Of a stretch of DNA of 64,000 bases, positions 26,791 to 35,687 are shown one piece after another (positions within the stretch are counted from its first letter, which is position 1; each line of letters starts with the position of its first letter). The notes beneath the pieces were generated by a model. The model saw only the letters and a program-made list of their open reading frames with translations. It had not been told where the DNA came from and ran no database searches. The position numbers and the translations under genes were made by a program. The stretch is from Jiella flava (GTDB lineage Bacteria; Pseudomonadota; Alphaproteobacteria; Rhizobiales; Rhizobiaceae). The stretch is from positions 30,066 to 94,065 of the forward strand of contig NZ_JAFMPP010000016.1 in assembly GCF_017349315.1 (NCBI RefSeq), in the 5' to 3' direction.

Positions 26791-26810
26791 GGCGCCGCTT
26801 CGGCGGCGCC
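26791..26810. terminator. GC hairpin with TTCG tetraloop between convergent genes
   Basis: Perfect 8-bp stem GGCGCCGC/GCGGCGCC with loop TTCG, 11 bp after the lipoprotein stop and 17 bp before the HAD stop. No T run, so either a weak terminator or an mRNA 3' end protector for both genes. Confidence 0.45.
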
Positions 26811-26826
26811 GACATCGTCCATCGTC

Positions 26827-27492
26827 TTATCCCTCGGCTGAGAACAGGCGCGCAGCAACCTCGTCCCAGCGCCGGGCAACGAAATCCGCTCCGGCACTGT
26901 AGAGGCTATCTTCAGCCGATGCCGGCGAGAGATGACTGCCGCCGACGAAGCCGAACGCGGTCATGCCGGCGGCCTTGGCGCCTATCACCCCATAGCGCGA
27001 ATCCTCGATGACAAGACAACGCTCCGGCGCCGCCCCCATCATCGTGGCGGCATGGAGCACGAGGTCGGGCGCCGGCTTGCCGTTCTTGACGTCGTGGGAC
27101 GAAAAGATCGCATCGTCGGCAAAATGGTCATCGAGCCCCGTGACCTGCAGGCTGTGGCGAATGCGTTCGTGATGAGACGATGAGGCGACACAGCGGGCGA
27201 TCTTCGTGCCTGACAGAAACTCGCGAATGCCCGCCGTGCCCTCCAGTGACTCGGTGAAAAGATCCCGCGTCACCGGCCAGAATTCGCCGAGCCGCTCCTG
27301 CGGCAGGGCCCGGCCGGTCTCACGCTCGATCAGAGCGAGAATGTCCGCCTGCTTCATGCCGACGGCCTTGTCGACCATCGCATCGGTCACCTCGATGTCG
27401 CTGCGGGCATAGACCGCCTGCAGCGCGGCGCGCGCGAGCAGTTCTGAATCGACCAGAACCCCGTCGCAATCGAAGATCAAAAGATCGAACAT
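26827..27492 (-). CDS. HAD-superfamily hydrolase (phosphoglucomutase/phosphatase-like)
   Basis: 221 residues. Motif I is '[14 protein letters not shown]' with the nucleophile Asp, motif II '[12 protein letters not shown]', motif III Lys in '[15 protein letters not shown]', and motif IV '[19 protein letters not shown]'. This is subfamily IA with an alpha-helical cap, the group of beta-phosphoglucomutase and GS1-like phosphatases; the substrate is not readable. The ATG at 27492 follows GGGGGAGAC; the upstream frame to 27531 is ignored. Confidence 0.88.
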   Translation of the reverse strand: MFDLLIFDCDGVLVDSELLARAALQAVYARSDIEVTDAMVDKAVGMKQADILALIERETGRALPQERLGEFWPVTRDLFTESLEGTAGIREFLSGTKIARCVASSSHHERIRHSLQVTGLDDHFADDAIFSSHDVKNGKPAPDLVLHAATMMGAAPERCLVIEDSRYGVIGAKAAGMTAFGFVGGSHLSPASAEDSLYSAGADFVARRWDEVAARLFSAEG

Positions 27493-27704
27493 GTCTCCCC
27501 CAGCCCGTCCAGGCGCATCGCCACGCGCCATGCGAACGCGCTTATCTCATCCGGGACCGCACCGCGCTTTGCGAACGCTCATCATGGTTGGCGTCCAAAC
27601 GCAATGCCTTACGTCGAACAGCGATGCATCACCTCCCGGGCGAAACAATCGGAGCGCGAGCCCCCCCTGACCGGCGATGAAACGCACGACCGGCGCTCTT
27701 GCGG

Positions 27705-29120
27705 TCAGCGCAGAAGTTCGCGCAACAGGCGGCCGACCTCGAGCCGCCGTTCGAGTTGCGGCATATGCCCCGTCGCCGCAAAGAGATGCAGCGCGACATG
27801 GGGCGCCAGGCCGAAGGCGTGGCGGCTGGCGATGATCCTGTCCGCCTCGCCGACGATCAGCTTCACCGGACAGCCAAGGCCGGCAAGCTCGCCACGCACC
27901 GAAAAGCTCTGGGCGCCCCCGACGAAGAGGCGTTCGGCCAACCGGCTCTGGGCCGCCGCGAGGCGACCGTCGGCGCGGCTGCGCGTGACCGAGCGCACGA
28001 ATGCATCCGAGAGCACGCGCGGATCGAAAACGAGTTCACCCATCCAGGCGCGAATCGGCGCCTCTTCGGTCGCCGCGGCGAAACCCTTGATAAAACCGGC
28101 ATGGACGTCAGGACCGAGCCCGGCCGAGGCGATCAGAAGCAGCGAACGGGTTTCGATCGCCGTCCCGGCGGCCACCGCCGCCGCCACCGCACCGCCGAGC
28201 GAATGGGCAACGAGATGGGCACTGGTGACGCCAAGCGCCGTCAGGCTCGCTTCGACCGCCGCGACAAGATCGGCAAAGCCTGCCGCAGCGACATCGACCG
28301 AGCCGCCATGGCCGGGCAGATCGACGCCGAGCACCGGAACGCCCTCGGGGATTTCCGCCAGGAGCGGGCGCCACGAGCCCAGCTCGGCACCGAAGCCATG
28401 CAGAAGAACGACCGGGACACCGGTCCCCTCGCGCATCCAGACGGCGTGGAGCGGGCCGGCGTCCGGGGCCGGAGCCGCCGGCTCGGCCGGCATTAAGGAC
28501 GCACGAGCCTTCGAGGCCGGTGGCACCGGCTGGCGATCGGCGGATTGGGTCAAAGCCGCTCCCGCGCCTTTGGCCGTCGCGGCCGCTTCGACATCCTCGC
28601 GCTGGATACGGCCTTTCGGGCCACTGCCCGTCAGAGCAGCGAGATCAAGGCCGGCCTCGCGCGCCAGCCGGCGCGCCAGCGGCGTTGCGCGCACGCCATG
28701 GCCGACCGCGCCGTTTAGCGCCTTCTGCGGGCGCTCTTCGGCGGCCGGGGCCAAGCGGCCGCTCGGCGCGGCCGCATCCGGCGAGGCTTCGGCCTTCGCC
28801 GGATGCGCCGGCTCGACCGCCTCGGCTTGCGGGGCCTCGTCAGATCCGGCACCGGCAGACCCAGCATCCGGCACTGCCTCTCCGTCGCCATAGATCCAGC
28901 CCACGGCCTGACCGACCGGAATGTCGGCATCGGCGTCGGTCTTAACCCGTCGCAAGGTGCCGTCCGCCGGCGCGTCGACCTCCATCGCCGCCTTGTCGGT
29001 CTCGATCTCGAACAAGGGCGCGCCCTTTGCGACCGTGTCCCCGTCGGCGACGAGCCAACGCGAGATGCGCCCGGTCGCCATATCCATGTCGACCTTCGGC
29101 AGAATGACTTCCGTCGGCAT
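27705..29120 (-). CDS. acoC: Acetoin dehydrogenase E2-like: lipoyl, E3-binding and alpha/beta-hydrolase domains
   Basis: 471 residues in three parts: a lipoyl domain (1-77, lipoylated Lys43 in '[18 protein letters not shown]'), a peripheral-subunit-binding domain (about 143-178, '[20 protein letters not shown]'), and an alpha/beta hydrolase fold (about 225-471) with oxyanion motif 'LLHGFGAE' and nucleophile Ser307 in 'VAHSLGGAV'; the catalytic His is in 'ATGHMPQLE'. A hydrolase-fold C-terminus instead of a chloramphenicol-acetyltransferase-like E2 core is the mark of AcoC. It begins 3 bp after acoB. No dihydrolipoamide dehydrogenase gene is adjacent. Confidence 0.85.
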   Translation of the reverse strand: MPTEVILPKVDMDMATGRISRWLVADGDTVAKGAPLFEIETDKAAMEVDAPADGTLRRVKTDADADIPVGQAVGWIYGDGEAVPDAGSAGAGSDEAPQAEAVEPAHPAKAEASPDAAAPSGRLAPAAEERPQKALNGAVGHGVRATPLARRLAREAGLDLAALTGSGPKGRIQREDVEAAATAKGAGAALTQSADRQPVPPASKARASLMPAEPAAPAPDAGPLHAVWMREGTGVPVVLLHGFGAELGSWRPLLAEIPEGVPVLGVDLPGHGGSVDVAAAGFADLVAAVEASLTALGVTSAHLVAHSLGGAVAAAVAAGTAIETRSLLLIASAGLGPDVHAGFIKGFAAATEEAPIRAWMGELVFDPRVLSDAFVRSVTRSRADGRLAAAQSRLAERLFVGGAQSFSVRGELAGLGCPVKLIVGEADRIIASRHAFGLAPHVALHLFAATGHMPQLERRLEVGRLLRELLR

Positions 29121-29123
29121 CGC

Positions 29124-30131
29124 TCAGCGCTCCTTTCGCACCAGCTGACGCACGGCTGCGATGATATCCGGCACCTGCGGCACCACGGCCTTTTCGAGCT
29201 CGGGATTGTAGGGGATCGGCGCTTCGGCACCGCCCAGCCTGAGGATCGGCGCGTCGAGATAGTCGAAGGCCTCGCTTTCGGCGACCATCGCGGAAATTTC
29301 CGCGCCGACGCCGAGGGTTTTGACGCCCTCATAGACGCAGACCAGACGGCCGGTCTTCATGACGCTCCGGATGATCGTCTCGCGATCCATCGGCCGAACG
29401 CTGCGCAGATCGACGACTTCGAGGTCGATCCCCTCCTCGGCCAGCTTCTCGGCGGCATCGAGCGCCTTGTGCACCATGATCGACGAGGCGACGACGGTCG
29501 CGTCGGGGCCCTCGCGGCGCACCAGGGCCTTGCCGATCGGCACGGTGTAGTGGCCCTCGGGAACCTCGCCCTTCATCTTGTAGAGGATCTTGTGCTCGTA
29601 GATCATCACCGGATCGGGGTCTTCGATCGCGGCGAGCAGCATGCCCTTCGCATCGTAGGGGGTCGCCGGCTGCAGCACCTTCAAGCCCGGCACATGGCCG
29701 AGCCAGGCCTCCAAGCTCTGGGAATGCTGAGCGGCGGCGCCGGTGCCCGAGCCCGCCGGAAAGCGCATGACGAGCGGCACGCTGACCGCACCGCCGAGCA
29801 TGAAGCGCAGCTTGGCCGCCTGATTGACGATCTGCTCCATCGCCAGCGTGGCGAAGTCGGAGAACTGGAATTCGTAGATCGGCCGCATGCCGGTCAAGGC
29901 CGCGCCGACGGCAACGCCGGCCCCGCCGAGCTCGGCGATCGGCGTGTCGATGATCCGGTCGTCGCCGAAGCGATGGACGAGATCGCCCGTCACCTGAAAG
30001 GCGCCGCCATAGACGCCGACGTCCTCTCCCATCAGGAAGACACGCTCATCCCGTTCCATGGCGATGGCGATCGCCTCCTGGATCGCCTGCGCGTAGCTGA
30101 GTTCCCGGCCGGCTGTCTTCGCCTCGCTCAT
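29124..30131 (-). CDS. acoB: TPP-dependent dehydrogenase E1 beta subunit (AcoB-like)
   Basis: 335 residues of the transketolase-like beta subunit: '[20 protein letters not shown]', '[18 protein letters not shown]', '[20 protein letters not shown]', '[16 protein letters not shown]'. With the alpha subunit it decarboxylates or cleaves a 2-oxo compound or acetoin and passes the acyl group to the lipoyl E2. The ATG at 30131 follows GGGAGGAACG; the frame is open further up to 30167. It is coupled tightly to acoC (3-bp gap) but separated from acoA by a repeat element. Confidence 0.88.
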   Translation of the reverse strand: MSEAKTAGRELSYAQAIQEAIAIAMERDERVFLMGEDVGVYGGAFQVTGDLVHRFGDDRIIDTPIAELGGAGVAVGAALTGMRPIYEFQFSDFATLAMEQIVNQAAKLRFMLGGAVSVPLVMRFPAGSGTGAAAQHSQSLEAWLGHVPGLKVLQPATPYDAKGMLLAAIEDPDPVMIYEHKILYKMKGEVPEGHYTVPIGKALVRREGPDATVVASSIMVHKALDAAEKLAEEGIDLEVVDLRSVRPMDRETIIRSVMKTGRLVCVYEGVKTLGVGAEISAMVAESEAFDYLDAPILRLGGAEAPIPYNPELEKAVVPQVPDIIAAVRQLVRKER

Positions 30132-30186
30132 CGTTCCTCCCTGCGGCCGTTGCGGCGCATTCATCATCTCGCGGCGCGGCCTTCGC

Positions 30187-30295
30187 TCTAGGGCGCCCTG
30201 CGTCTTATCGGACGCAGAAAGGTCGCTCTCACCCTTTGAATCGACCCATCGGGCTTTGCCGAAAATCGATTCCGATTGTCGGGCCGATGCTCTAG
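30187..30295 (+). repeat. Two-hairpin interspersed repeat, full copy in the acoA-acoB gap
   Basis: Runs from TCTAGGGCGCCC through the hairpin CTGCGTCTTATCGGACGCAG, the linker with CCTTTGAATCGACCCATCGG, to the second hairpin (CCGAAAATCGATTCCGATTG, TCGGGCCGATGC) and ends TCTAG. It fills most of the 235-bp space between acoA and acoB, so an operon mRNA would carry both hairpins and expression of the two subunits could be uncoupled. Confidence 0.9.
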
Positions 30296-30366
30296 CCCCA
30301 GTCGCCGCTGGTCATCATCGGTTTCGTCGCAAGACCGTGCCATCAGCGGGATCTGCGGCAGCGCAG

Positions 30367-31392
30367 TCAATCGCTGTAGACGTAGCGAGTCGCCTCGGAC
30401 GGATCGGGCATCGGACTCGCCTTGGCGAATTCGATGCCGTTGGCGATCTCAGTCTCGACGCTGTCTCGGATTGCGGCGATACCCGCCTCGTCAAGAATGC
30501 CGTAGTCCTTCAGCTCGGTCTCGAAGCGGCCGATCGGATCCTTCGCCACCCACTCGGCGATCTCCTCCTTGGTGCGATAGCGGTTGCGATCGCTCTTGGA
30601 GTGGCCGCGATGGCGGTAGGTCTTGCATTCGACGAGGCTCGGCCCCTCGCCGGCCCGCGCCCGCTTGGTCGCGACATGGACCGCCTCGGCGACGGCGGAG
30701 ATCGAATTGCCGTCGACGGTGACGCCCGGCATCGCATAGGCGACGGCGCGCTCGGCGATGTTGGCGACGGCGGTGGAGCGCTCGGTCGAGACCGACATGC
30801 CGTATTTGTTGTTCTCGCAGACGAAGATCACCGGCAGCTTCCAGATCGCCGCCATGTTCAGCGACTCGTGGAAGGCGCCCTCGTTGTTCGCGCCATCACC
30901 AAAGAAGCAGACGACGACGTCCTTGCGCTTTTGCATCTTCATCGACAGCGCCGCGCCGACGGCGATCGGCAGGCCGCCGCCGACGATGCCGTTGGCGCCG
31001 AGATTGCCCTTGGTGACGTCGGCGATGTGCATCGAGCCGCCACGGCCGCGGCAATAGCCGGTCTCCTTGCCGAAGAATTCGGCGAACATTCGGCCAACCT
31101 CGGCCCCCTTGGCGATACAGTGGCCGTGACCGCGATGGGTCGAGGTGATCTGATCGGTGTCGGACAGCGCCAGGCATGAGCCGACAGCGCTCGCTTCCTG
31201 CCCGATCGACAGATGCATGGTGCCGTGGATGAGGCCGCGCATGTAGCTCTCCTCCGCGCCCTCCTCGAAGCGGCGAATGAGATACATCTGGCGCAGCGCC
31301 GTCTTCAGCGTCTCCGGCGAGAACTGGCGGAAGGCGAAGGGGCGGTTGTCACCGGAAAGCGGCGCGATCGTCTCGGCGGCAGTGCTGGACAT
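30367..31392 (-). CDS. acoA: TPP-dependent dehydrogenase E1 alpha subunit (AcoA-like)
   Basis: 341 residues. The thiamine-diphosphate/Mg motif is '[20 protein letters not shown]' through 'VCENNKYGM'; '[20 protein letters not shown]' and '[13 protein letters not shown]' are typical of the E1 alpha of pyruvate, branched-chain and acetoin complexes. The ATG at 31392 ('MSSTAAET') has AAAGGA upstream; an ATG 8 codons earlier is an alternative. Order acoA-acoB-acoC and the hydrolase-fold E2 favour an acetoin-type complex over pyruvate dehydrogenase, but the true substrate is open. Confidence 0.87.
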   Translation of the reverse strand: MSSTAAETIAPLSGDNRPFAFRQFSPETLKTALRQMYLIRRFEEGAEESYMRGLIHGTMHLSIGQEASAVGSCLALSDTDQITSTHRGHGHCIAKGAEVGRMFAEFFGKETGYCRGRGGSMHIADVTKGNLGANGIVGGGLPIAVGAALSMKMQKRKDVVVCFFGDGANNEGAFHESLNMAAIWKLPVIFVCENNKYGMSVSTERSTAVANIAERAVAYAMPGVTVDGNSISAVAEAVHVATKRARAGEGPSLVECKTYRHRGHSKSDRNRYRTKEEIAEWVAKDPIGRFETELKDYGILDEAGIAAIRDSVETEIANGIEFAKASPMPDPSEATRYVYSD

Positions 31393-31520
31393 GGGTCGCG
31401 GATCCTTTCTCGACATCGAGGCAAGGGAGAAGCGACGGGCGCGAGCATCAAGGCCCGCGCCCGCGATGGTCGCGGAAGCAAATGTTCGGGCGCCCGGCGG
31501 CCAGGCGACATCCGTCGTCG

Positions 31521-31627
31521 CTAGAGCGCCCTGCGTCCTATCGGACGCAGAAAGGTCGCTCTAACCCTTTGAATCGACGCATCGTGCTTACCGAAAATCG
31601 GAATCGATTTTCGGGCCGATGCTATAG
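31521..31627 (+). repeat. Two-hairpin interspersed repeat, reference copy
   Basis: Begins CTAGAGCGCC, then hairpin B CTGCGTCCTATCGGACGCAG, a linker with CCTTTGAATCGACGCATCGT, then hairpin A with CCGAAAATCG, GAAT, CGATTTTCGG and ends GCTATAG. Hairpin A overlaps the last codons of the SAF-domain dehydrogenase. Confidence 0.92.
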
Positions 31628-32952
31628 AGCGAGGAGGTCACGAACCGACCGTCGGCCTGATCGAGCCGCTGGCGAATCTGCGTCACCACCATCGAATCGT
31701 CAGGCTGGCAATTGGCATAGGTCAGCTTCTCGCCGGCCTTGATCGGCCGCGTCGCCTTGGCGCGTTCGGCAAGCCCCAGCGGCAGAGCACCCGCGTCGCG
31801 GGCCTCAGCCCAGGTCATGGCAAAGCCGCGATAATCGTATTCGCCGATCTTGCCGAGGCTCGCGCCGGGCTCGATGTCGCGCTTGGCGACGGCGACGCAT
31901 TCGGCGACCGGATGGTCGACCGGCGTCATATCCGGCTGGCCCTTGAGCACGGTGCGGATCGCCGACAGCGGCACTTCCAGGCTGGTCAGATGATAGGGGC
32001 GGAAGATCGTATAGCACGGGCCAGGGCCGACCTTGAGGTCGGTCATGCGCTCCAGCACGCGCGGATGACGCGGCTTGACGATGCAGAAGACGCCGGGGGC
32101 AACGCCCTTGCCGATCGAATAGTCGACACAGCCCGCCTTCGACAGCACACCGCCATCGGCCTTGGTGCACAGAACCTGAGCGAGCTCATCGCGGGTGGCC
32201 GCCGGCCCATGCATGCCTGGCACGTCCGGCACGAGGCCGGTGGCGTTGGCGACGGCGACCATCTCGATCATCGTCTTCGAACCGTCGACAAATTCGACGA
32301 GCATGCGGGCATTCATGTTGCGCCGCCGTGCCTCGTCCTCATAGGCGTCCGGGGTGGCGTCGAACTTCAGCGGATTGTTCTTCCCCTTGCCGGCGCAGAC
32401 GACGTCGAAGCCGAGCGCCTGGGCAAAGCCCATGATCTCGATCGTCGCCGCCGGCTCGTCGCCTGCCGCGCCGGTGTAAATGACGCCGGCCTTCGCCGCC
32501 TCCTCGCGCAGATGCCGGCCGATGGTGATGTCGGCCTCGACGTTCAGCATGACGACGTGCTTGCCGTTTCGAAAGGCTTCGAGGGCGATCAGAGTGCCGA
32601 CATTCGGATTGCCGGTGGCATCGATGACCACCTGCACGCGGCCGGAGCCGCAGAGCGCCTGATAGTCTTCGGTCAGCGCCACCTTGCCGCTCTCGACCGC
32701 CGCATCGATGTCGCTGGCCGTCGTCGCCTTGACAATGTCGCCTTCGGACCAGCCCGCCAGCGCCAGCGCGGCACGGGCCGCGTCCATGTTGACTTCCGAC
32801 AGCGCGCCGAGGCGAACGCCCGGCATCAGCATCATCTGGACGACCATGTCGGTGCCCATCTGGCCCGCACCGGCAAGGCCGACGACGATTTCGCCGTTTG
32901 CGTCCGCATAGGCCTTCAGCTCGGCGGCCAATCCCACATTTGCGATCTGCAT
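31588..32952 (-). CDS. NAD(P)-dependent oxidoreductase with C-terminal SAF domain (COG4091 type)
   Basis: 454 residues. N-terminal Rossmann domain with 'IVVGLAGAGQMGTDMVVQM', a homoserine-dehydrogenase-like middle ('VVIDATGNPNVGTLIALEAF', 'YTGAAGDEPAATIEIMGFAQ'), and a C-terminal SAF domain ('RPIKAGEKLTYANCQPDD'). Relatives act in sugar-acid and polyol catabolism; the substrate is not readable. The ATG at 32952 follows GGGGGAGGAA. The last 12 residues ('YSIGPKIDSDFR') are encoded by a repeat element, so the natural C-terminus was replaced or extended. It heads the leftward acoABC cluster, 196 bp before acoA. Confidence 0.82.
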   Translation of the reverse strand: MQIANVGLAAELKAYADANGEIVVGLAGAGQMGTDMVVQMMLMPGVRLGALSEVNMDAARAALALAGWSEGDIVKATTASDIDAAVESGKVALTEDYQALCGSGRVQVVIDATGNPNVGTLIALEAFRNGKHVVMLNVEADITIGRHLREEAAKAGVIYTGAAGDEPAATIEIMGFAQALGFDVVCAGKGKNNPLKFDATPDAYEDEARRRNMNARMLVEFVDGSKTMIEMVAVANATGLVPDVPGMHGPAATRDELAQVLCTKADGGVLSKAGCVDYSIGKGVAPGVFCIVKPRHPRVLERMTDLKVGPGPCYTIFRPYHLTSLEVPLSAIRTVLKGQPDMTPVDHPVAECVAVAKRDIEPGASLGKIGEYDYRGFAMTWAEARDAGALPLGLAERAKATRPIKAGEKLTYANCQPDDSMVVTQIRQRLDQADGRFVTSSLYSIGPKIDSDFR

Positions 32953-33003
32953 CAACGATTCCTCCCCCGGGATCGGTCGCCACCGCCCCGTTTTCAGCCG
33001 CAC

Positions 33004-33034
33004 ATTCTAAAACAATTGTATTCTTGTCAATACA
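33004..33034 (-). promoter_or_regulatory. Promoter with overlapping palindromic operator for the SAF/aco cluster
   Basis: On the minus strand TTGACA (33025-33030) and TAGAAT (33004-33009) with a 15-bp spacer form a plausible promoter. The -35 lies inside a perfect dyad TGTATT-N6-AATACA at 33017-33034, a shape fitting a GntR- or LacI-type repressor. It sits 52 bp before the dehydrogenase start in a small AT-rich pocket. The regulator gene is not in view. Confidence 0.6.
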
Positions 33035-33144
33035 CTTGTTCATAGACGGCCATCAAGGACGTTGGCAAAGCGCGGCGCAGAACGCCACGCTGCGCCATCG
33101 CAGACGAGCTCAAATGCAGGAAGATATCGGCCCGCTGCAGACGA

Positions 33145-34305
33145 TCAGTTGGCAGGCGCGGCCGGGCAACTCGGTGCCTTGCGATAGCTGAGGCTCGCCA
33201 GCGTCGCCTTCAGGGCATAGCCGTCGAATTTCAAAATCTGGTCGCCGGTCACGCCGTTTTCATAGAGCGTATAGACGGTCTCGAAGACCGGCAGGCCGTT
33301 TTCATTGCTGTCGGTGTTGTAATAGGATTCGGTGATCCGCCACGCCTTCAGCCCCTTCAATCGCGCGGCGATAGCAGCCGGCTTGTCCGCGGACGGATCG
33401 GCGGGATCGGTCGGCGCGAGTTCGCGGGGATTGGCCGTCGGCGCTTGTGCTGCGGTGCCAGCGCCCGCGTCATCTGGAGCATCGCCATCATCGCCCGGCC
33501 GCACCGGGACGGCCGCACCGTCGTCATCGTCGCCGCCGGGGACAGGGGCCTGATCCGGCGAGATGGCCAAACCGCCGGCGTCATCGTCCGGCGCAGCCGC
33601 AGCGGCCTTGTCCGGCGATGATTTTGACATGGCGGCTTGATGCATCCCATAGCCGGCGATCTCTTTGGCGACCTCCGCCGGGCTCATCGGGGTGATGACC
33701 ACGGTGCTCGTCGTGTGTTTCTCGGCGTCGGAATCCCCTTGAAAAACCGGGGTTTCCATAATCGGTACACCGGCTTTGGCGGCGGCGATCACCGACTCGG
33801 TGTGATGCAGCGGAAATTTCGATTTCACCAGTGTGACCCGGCGCTTTTCCGGCTCGTCGTAGGAGACGATTGTCTTGTCGCCCTTAGTCACCGCCTCGCC
33901 CTTGGTCGTGCTGTCCGGCACCGAATCGACGAAGCTTTTGGAATCGAAATCAAACCGCTTGCCGTCCCGGCTTTCCTTCAACCGGATCTGCTGATCGGTG
34001 ACGACCAGATCGCTGTCGCGCAAAAAGCGTGCGACGAAGCGATAATCGATGCCGGACATCACACAGTCCGGAAGGCTGAAGGCGATGGCGATACGACCGT
34101 CGACGCCGACAAGCTGGTCGGCCGGAGCAGCGAGTTCGACCTGATAGACCGCCCGATGCGGGACCAGCCTCGCCAAGGGTTCACCGCGTGCGGTCACCGC
34201 CGTGCCGAGCGTCGTCAGCAAGCCCAGCGAGGCAGCGCGCAGCACACCGGCGCGAGGAGCAAAAAAACCGCCGAATTCCCGCATGACGTCGCGTCTGATC
34301 ATCAA
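33145..34305 (-). CDS. EipB-like cell envelope integrity protein (DUF1849)
   Basis: 386 residues, exported. After a signal region (to about residue 41) comes the DUF1849 beta-spiral with 'LARLVPHRAVYQVELA', 'VDGRIAIAFSLPDCVMSGID' and the C-terminal 'FDGYALKATLASLSYRKAPS'. Cys81 and Cys380 fit the conserved disulfide pair of Brucella EipB, a periplasmic protein needed for envelope integrity. Odd: about 80 residues of Asp/Pro/Ala-rich low-complexity sequence (about 230-310) are inserted between the halves, making it some 100 residues longer than usual. Convergent promoters with RidA lie at 34306-34440. Confidence 0.82.
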   Translation of the reverse strand: MMIRRDVMREFGGFFAPRAGVLRAASLGLLTTLGTAVTARGEPLARLVPHRAVYQVELAAPADQLVGVDGRIAIAFSLPDCVMSGIDYRFVARFLRDSDLVVTDQQIRLKESRDGKRFDFDSKSFVDSVPDSTTKGEAVTKGDKTIVSYDEPEKRRVTLVKSKFPLHHTESVIAAAKAGVPIMETPVFQGDSDAEKHTTSTVVITPMSPAEVAKEIAGYGMHQAAMSKSSPDKAAAAAPDDDAGGLAISPDQAPVPGGDDDDGAAVPVRPGDDGDAPDDAGAGTAAQAPTANPRELAPTDPADPSADKPAAIAARLKGLKAWRITESYYNTDSNENGLPVFETVYTLYENGVTGDQILKFDGYALKATLASLSYRKAPSCPAAPAN

Positions 34306-34440
34306 GATCGATCTTTCACTTGGAGTGAGGATCGGCTACCGATCGCCCGTTATCGGGCGTCCCAGCGCTCCTTGGTGGTCCGCTCTTCGCGACCCCCGTG
34401 TTCTTTGGTCCTATTCGCGTCAGAAGAGGAAGACAACATC

Positions 34441-34908
34441 ATGGCCGACACGATCGAAAGCCGGCTGGAGGCTGCCGGCGTCACGCTGCCGCAGGCTGCC
34501 GCGCCCGCCGCAAATTATGTTCCGGCCGTCACCTTCGGCTCGATCCTCCAGACCTCCGGTCAGTTGCCGATGGACAACGGCGCCCTCGCCGTGACCGGCA
34601 CGCTCGGCGCCAATGTCGATCTCGAGGCAGGTCAGCGGGCGGCCAAGCTGTGTGCGATCAACATCTTGGCCCAGGCCAAGACCGCGCTCGGCGGTGATCT
34701 CTCGCGGATCAAGCGGCTGCTCAAGCTCACCGTCTTCGTCGCCAGCGCCCCGACCTTCACCGATCAGCACAAAGTAGCCAACGGCGCCTCCGACTTCATG
34801 GTCGAGATCCTCGGCGATGCCGGGCGCCACGCCCGTTCAGCCGTCGGCGTACCGGCTCTGCCGCTCGGCGCCGCCGTCGAGATCGAAGCCCTGTTGGAGA
34901 TCGCGTAA
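34441..34908 (+). CDS. RidA family protein (YjgF-like)
   Basis: 155 residues of the long RidA/YjgF form: 'FGSILQTSGQLPMDNGALAV', 'AINILAQAKTALGGDLSRIK', 'FMVEILGDAGRHARSAVGVP', 'VEIEALLEIA'. RidA enzymes hydrolyse reactive enamine/imine intermediates; the Arg in 'HARSAVGV' is the usual catalytic position. The ATG at 34441 has AGAGGAAGACAAC upstream. It is followed 2 bp later by the diesterase gene. Confidence 0.9.
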   Translation: MADTIESRLEAAGVTLPQAAAPAANYVPAVTFGSILQTSGQLPMDNGALAVTGTLGANVDLEAGQRAAKLCAINILAQAKTALGGDLSRIKRLLKLTVFVASAPTFTDQHKVANGASDFMVEILGDAGRHARSAVGVPALPLGAAVEIEALLEIA

Positions 34909-34910
34909 CC

Positions 34911-35648
34911 GTGAGCCTCATCTATAAAGGGCCGTTCCGCTGGCTGGTGGAGCGGCCGATCGCCCATCGCGGCCTGCATGACAGCAATCGTGACATCCCC
35001 GAGAACTCGATTCCGGCAGCGCTCGCGGCGATCGCCGCGGGCTATGCGATCGAATGCGACGTGCAAATGTCCGCCGACGGCACGCCGCATATCTTCCACG
35101 ACGGGACGCTGAACCGGATGACCGGTCGCCATGCCGCCTTCGCGACGCTGTCCGACAACGAGCTCGCCGGCCTGACTCTCGGCCGCACCACCGCCACCAT
35201 CCCGACGCTGGAGCGGTTCCTATCGCTAGTCCATGGCCAGGTGCCGCTGGTGGTCGAATTGAAGGGCGGCGAAAAGAACCGCGATCCGGATTACTTCGCC
35301 CGGGTCAAACCGCTGATCGACGCCTATCCGGGCCCCTTGGCGCTGATGTCCTTTGAATCCTGGCTGATCGACCAGATGCTCGCCGACCGTCCCGTCAACC
35401 GGCCGATCGGCCTGACCGCCAATGGCAGCCGTGCCGGCGTGCTCGCCACCCACCGGTCGGTCTTCGAGCGCGGCTGCGACTTCGTCTCCTACGACGTCCA
35501 CGATCTGCCCAATGTCTTCGTCGACTGGGTGCGTCTTGAGCGCAAGGCGCCGGCAATCTCCTGGACGGTGCGCAACGAGGCCGAGGTGCAGGTCAGCGGC
35601 CTCCATGCCGACCAGATCACCTTCGAGGACTTCGCGCCGCAGCTCTGA
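34911..35648 (+). CDS. Glycerophosphodiester phosphodiesterase
   Basis: 245 residues; GTG start 2 bp after the RidA stop. Catalytic motifs: 'IAHRGLHDSNRDIPENS' (HR..EN), 'IECDVQMSADGTPHIFHDGT' and 'LVVELKGGE'. Cleaves glycerophosphodiesters to glycerol-3-phosphate and an alcohol. No signal peptide, so cytoplasmic. Confidence 0.93.
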   Translation: MSLIYKGPFRWLVERPIAHRGLHDSNRDIPENSIPAALAAIAAGYAIECDVQMSADGTPHIFHDGTLNRMTGRHAAFATLSDNELAGLTLGRTTATIPTLERFLSLVHGQVPLVVELKGGEKNRDPDYFARVKPLIDAYPGPLALMSFESWLIDQMLADRPVNRPIGLTANGSRAGVLATHRSVFERGCDFVSYDVHDLPNVFVDWVRLERKAPAISWTVRNEAEVQVSGLHADQITFEDFAPQL

Positions 35649-35687
35649 CGGCTTGCGTTGTGGCGAAGAAGGTTTACCTCTTTCGCC

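Noticed and set aside
31393..31520. Sigma-54 promoter (GG-N10-GC) expected ahead of acoA
   Set aside because: No matching element was found; acetoin operons often use one, but here transcription more likely starts ahead of the SAF dehydrogenase.
31277..31564. Peptides ending in 'LSDAERSL' and similar found in several open frames
   Set aside because: They are translations of the interspersed repeat, not conserved protein tails, except for the one real gene end at 31588.
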